This document shows positions 61,164 to 64,000 of a DNA stretch of 64,000 nucleotides, piece after piece (the stretch's first letter is position 1; each line of letters opens with the position of its first letter). This DNA comes from Pseudomonas persica (GTDB taxonomy: Bacteria > Pseudomonadota > Gammaproteobacteria > Pseudomonadales > Pseudomonadaceae): NCBI RefSeq assembly GCF_900291015.1, contig NZ_OLKL01000041.1, positions 1 to 64,000 on the forward strand, read 5' to 3'. Made by a program: the position numbers and the translations under genes. The notes beneath the pieces were generated by a model. It ran no database searches and was not told the origin of the DNA. It saw nothing but the letters and a program-made list of their open reading frames with translations.

Positions 61164-62009
61164 ATGCACCAATGGATCAACGCCCTCGCCGACCACCAGT
61201 CCCGTGGCGAAGCCTGCGTGCTGGTGACCATCATCGAGGAGCGCGGCTCGACCCCGCGCAATGCCGGCTCGAAAATGGTCGTCAGCGCCAGCAGCCTGTA
61301 CGACACCATTGGCGGCGGCCATCTGGAATACAAGGCCCTGCACATCGCCCGGCAAATGCTCGAAGAGCACCGCACCACCCCGCACCTGGAGCGCTTCAGC
61401 CTCGGTGCCAGCCTTGGCCAGTGCTGCGGCGGCGTCACCGTGCTGCTGTTCGAACCGATGGCCGCGGTGCAGGCGCAGATCGCCGTGTTCGGCGCGGGCC
61501 ATGTCGGCCGGGCTCTGGTACCCTTACTCGCCGCATTGCCCTGCCGGGTGCGCTGGATCGATTCGCGCGAGCAGGAATTCCCTGCCCTGATCCCCGACGG
61601 GGTGACCAAGGTGGTCAGCGAGGAGCCGGTCGACGAAGTGGCAGAGCTGCCGCCAGGCTGCTACTGCATCGTCATGACCCACAACCACCAGCTCGATCTG
61701 GAACTGACCGCTGCCATTCTCAAGCGCAACGACTTCACCTGGTTCGGCCTGATCGGCTCGAAGACCAAACGGGTCAAGTTCGAGCACCGCCTGCGCGAGC
61801 GCGGCTACGACGATGCCGTGCTGGCGCGCATGCGTTGCCCGATGGGCCTGGCCGAAGTCAAGGGCAAGCTGCCCATCGAGATCGCCGTGTCCATCGCCGG
61901 TGAAATCATCGCCACCTACAACGCCTGCTTCGGCCAGCACGACGCTGCCGCCAATGCCGGCCCTATTGCCCAGTTGCTGCCGCCCTCCCGGCGCAGCCAA
62001 GCCATTTGA
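61164..62009 (+). CDS. xdhC: Xanthine dehydrogenase accessory protein XdhC
   Basis: This 281-residue chaperone binds molybdenum cofactor, helps sulfurate it and inserts it into XdhB. It has the N-terminal XdhC/CoxI domain with ERGSTPRNAGSKMVV and GGGHLEY, LGQCCGGVTVLLFEP, and a Rossmann C-terminal domain (AVFGAGHVGRALVPLLAALPC, later MTHNHQLDLEL and GLIGSKTK). GAGAGG is upstream of the ATG. It lies ten bases before guaD. Confidence 0.95.
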   Translation: MHQWINALADHQSRGEACVLVTIIEERGSTPRNAGSKMVVSASSLYDTIGGGHLEYKALHIARQMLEEHRTTPHLERFSLGASLGQCCGGVTVLLFEPMAAVQAQIAVFGAGHVGRALVPLLAALPCRVRWIDSREQEFPALIPDGVTKVVSEEPVDEVAELPPGCYCIVMTHNHQLDLELTAAILKRNDFTWFGLIGSKTKRVKFEHRLRERGYDDAVLARMRCPMGLAEVKGKLPIEIAVSIAGEIIATYNACFGQHDAAANAGPIAQLLPPSRRSQAI

Positions 62010-62019
62010 CGAGTGTGTT

Positions 62020-63324
62020 ATGACCGTTACCCGCAAAGCCTACCGTGCCGCCATCCTGCACAGCATCGCCGACCCGGCCGAGGTGGGCCTGGAGGCTTCC
62101 CATGAATACTTCGAGGATGGCCTGCTGGTGGTCGACGATGGCCGCATCCGCGCCGTTGGCCACGCCAGCGAACTGCTGCCGACCCTGGATGCCGACATGC
62201 CGGTCGAGCATTACCAGGACGCGCTAATCACCCCGGGTTTCATCGACACCCACATCCACTTCCCGCAGACCGGCATGATCGGCTCCTACGGCGAACAGCT
62301 GCTGGACTGGCTGAACACCTATACCTTCCCCTGCGAAAAGCAATTCGCCGACAAGGATCACGCCGACCAAGTGGCGAAGATTTTCCTCAAGGAACTGCTG
62401 CGCAACGGCACCACCACCGCGCTGGTGTTCGGCAGCGTGCACCCGGAATCGGTCAATGCGCTGTTCGAAGAGGCCGAGCGCCTGGACCTGCGGCTGATCG
62501 CCGGCAAGGTGATGATGGACCGCAACGCCCCGGACTACCTGACCGACACCGCCGAGTCCGGCTATACCGAAAGCAAGGCACTGATCGAACGCTGGCATGG
62601 CAAGGGTCGCCTGCACTATGCCGTCACCCCGCGCTTCGCCCCGACCAGTACGCCTGAACAGCTGGCGCTGGCGGGCCAACTGCTCAAGGAGCACCCGGGC
62701 GTGTACATGCACACGCACCTGTCGGAAAACCTCAAGGAAATCGATTGGGTCAAGTCGCTGTTCCCCGAGCAGAAGGGTTACCTCGACGTATACGACCACT
62801 TCGAGCTGCTGGGCGAGCGCTCGGTGTTCGCCCATGGCGTGCACCTGTGCGATGACGAATGCCGGCGCCTGGCCGAAACCGGCTCGGCCGTGGCCTTCTG
62901 CCCCACCTCCAACCTGTTCCTCGGCAGTGGCCTGTTCAACCTGCCGCAGGCCGAGCGCTTCAAGATCAACGTGGGCCTGGGCACCGACGTTGGCGCCGGC
63001 ACCAGCTTCTCACTGCTCAACACCCTGAACGAAGCGTACAAGGTTATGCAGTTGCAGGGCGCGCGCCTGCACCCGTACAAGTCACTGTACCTGGCCACCC
63101 TCGGCGGCGCCCGCGCGCTGCGCCTGGACGACCGCATCGGCAGCCTGCGCCCGGGCAACGATGCCGACTTCGTGGTGCTGGACTACAAGGCCACGCCCCT
63201 GCTGGACTACCGCATCCAGCAGTCCAGCAGCATCGAAGAAACCCTGTTCGTGCTCACCACCCTCGGCGACGACCGCACCGTGCGCGAAACCTACGCTGCA
63301 GGGCGTTGCGTGCACCAGCGCTAA
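62020..63324 (+). CDS. guaD: Guanine deaminase
   Basis: This 434-residue amidohydrolase converts guanine to xanthine, feeding the xanthine dehydrogenase encoded next door. Zinc ligands are visible in PGFIDTHIHFPQ, MHTHLSENLKEI, FAHGVHL and LGTDVGAGTS. Length fits bacterial GuaD. The stop codon overlaps by four bases with that of the convergent channel gene. Confidence 0.96.
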   Translation: MTVTRKAYRAAILHSIADPAEVGLEASHEYFEDGLLVVDDGRIRAVGHASELLPTLDADMPVEHYQDALITPGFIDTHIHFPQTGMIGSYGEQLLDWLNTYTFPCEKQFADKDHADQVAKIFLKELLRNGTTTALVFGSVHPESVNALFEEAERLDLRLIAGKVMMDRNAPDYLTDTAESGYTESKALIERWHGKGRLHYAVTPRFAPTSTPEQLALAGQLLKEHPGVYMHTHLSENLKEIDWVKSLFPEQKGYLDVYDHFELLGERSVFAHGVHLCDDECRRLAETGSAVAFCPTSNLFLGSGLFNLPQAERFKINVGLGTDVGAGTSFSLLNTLNEAYKVMQLQGARLHPYKSLYLATLGGARALRLDDRIGSLRPGNDADFVVLDYKATPLLDYRIQQSSSIEETLFVLTTLGDDRTVRETYAAGRCVHQR

Positions 63325-64000
63325 GGTTCTTTTGCCAGGCCGCGGTACAACGCGCCGCCAATTGCGGCGCCGATCAGCGGCGCTACCCAGAACAGCCACA
63401 GCTGTTGCAGGGCCCAACCACCGACGAACAAGGCCGGCCCCGTGCTACGCGCGGGGTTGACCGAGGTGTTGGTCACCGGGATCGAGATCAGGTGGATCAG
63501 GGTCAGGGCCAGGCCGATGGCGATCGGGGCAAAACCTGCCGGGGCGCGGGAGTCGGTCGCGCCCATGATCACCACCAGGAACATGGCGGTCATCACCACT
63601 TCACTGATGAAGCCGGCGCCTAGCGTGTAGCCCCCCGGCGAGTGCTCGGCATAGCCGTTGGAGGCCAGGCCGGAGGACAGTTCAAAACCGGCCTTGCCGC
63701 TGGCAATCAGATAGATGACCCCGGCCGCCAGGATCGCGCCGATCACCTGGGCGATCACGTAGGGCAACAGCTCTTTGGCCGGGAAGCGCCCGCCCACCAC
63801 CAGCCCGAATGACACGGCGGGGTTGAGGTGACAGCCAGAGATATGGCCGATGGCGAAGGCCATGGTCAGCACGGTGAGACCGAAGGCGAAGGCGACACCG
63901 AGTACACCAATGCCGACAGGGGAACTGGCGGCGAGTACCGCACTGCCACAGCCGCCAAGGACTAGCCAGAAGGTGCCGACCAGTTCGGCACCCATGCGTT
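63321..64000 (-). CDS. aqpZ: Aquaporin-type channel AqpZ (5' end cut by the window)
   Basis: This protein of the MIP family has six membrane segments and the two NPA boxes, HLNPAVSFGL and SVNPARSTGPAL; the residue before the second box and GSAVLAA in the first helix fit water channels of the AqpZ type. The visible reading frame starts MGAELVGTFWLVLGG at 63995, but codons upstream (K-R) continue to the window edge and relatives begin a few residues earlier, so I treat it as 5'-truncated by the window. It is convergent with guaD. Confidence 0.92.
   Translation of the reverse strand, partial: RMGAELVGTFWLVLGGCGSAVLAASSPVGIGVLGVAFAFGLTVLTMAFAIGHISGCHLNPAVSFGLVVGGRFPAKELLPYVIAQVIGAILAAGVIYLIASGKAGFELSSGLASNGYAEHSPGGYTLGAGFISEVVMTAMFLVVIMGATDSRAPAGFAPIAIGLALTLIHLISIPVTNTSVNPARSTGPALFVGGWALQQLWLFWVAPLIGAAIGGALYRGLAKEP

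Noticed and set aside
58601..61609. A 1002-codon minus-strand frame opposite xdhB
   Set aside because: Antisense shadow of xdhB and the start of xdhC; no motif, and it crosses a REP pair.

Overview
This window is a Pseudomonas chromosome, most likely the P. putida / P. entomophila / P. mosselii group. The evidence is the pvdL-pvdS siderophore block, two tandem cbb3 oxidase operons followed by ccoGHIS, hemN, anr, apt, recR, ybaB and dnaX, then ffs, ligA, zipA, smc, xdhABC and guaD, together with many paired 35-bp-type REP palindromes typical of P. putida. Most of the DNA is GC-rich core sequence with dense coding and long antisense shadow frames. The stretch from about 41.2 to 48.7 kb is visibly more AT-rich and looks like an acquired island.

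Layout. (1) 0.1-15.3 kb, pyoverdine: the chromophore NRPS PvdL, the ECF sigma factor PvdS (PfrI) behind a Fur box, and a siderophore-type GNAT acetyltransferase. Both pvdL and the acetyltransferase gene have PvdS-type promoters (TAAAT-N16-CGT pattern), so the iron to Fur to PvdS to biosynthesis circuit can be read directly. (2) 15.2-18.0 kb: a family-3 solute-binding protein, a DEDDh exonuclease, the nucleoside phosphorylase PpnP and an alpha/beta hydrolase. (3) 18.0-30.6 kb, microaerobic respiration: two ccoNOQP operons and the assembly operon ccoGHIS plus a TauE/SafE-type membrane protein. Only the first oxidase operon has a good Anr box. (4) 30.7-37.1 kb: hemN with a perfect Anr box, anr, apt, recR-ybaB-dnaX.

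(5) 37.2-48.8 kb, accessory: a solute-binding protein, a DUF3077-like protein, a DUF2938 membrane protein controlled by a divergent MerR regulator with a clear 19-bp-spacer operator, two lipoproteins, and then the AT-rich island. The island holds an unknown protein, a frameshifted serine recombinase with a res-like site, an HNH protein next to an Apea-like HEPN protein (candidate defence pair), a translationally coupled small-gene pair, a 39-residue ORF with a strong Shine-Dalgarno, and an XRE/ImmA-IrrE regulatory pair. It ends next to the 4.5S RNA gene ffs. (6) 49.1-64.0 kb, core: ligA, zipA, smc, a GntR/FCD regulator, then xdhABC-guaD for purine catabolism and an aquaporin-type channel cut by the window edge.

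The most interesting candidates for new biology are the HEPN/HNH pair and its mobile setting, the MerR-DUF2938 unit, the coupled small-gene pair, and a 51-bp perfect inverted repeat whose two copies lie 24 kb apart. No CRISPR array, tRNA or rRNA gene was recognised.
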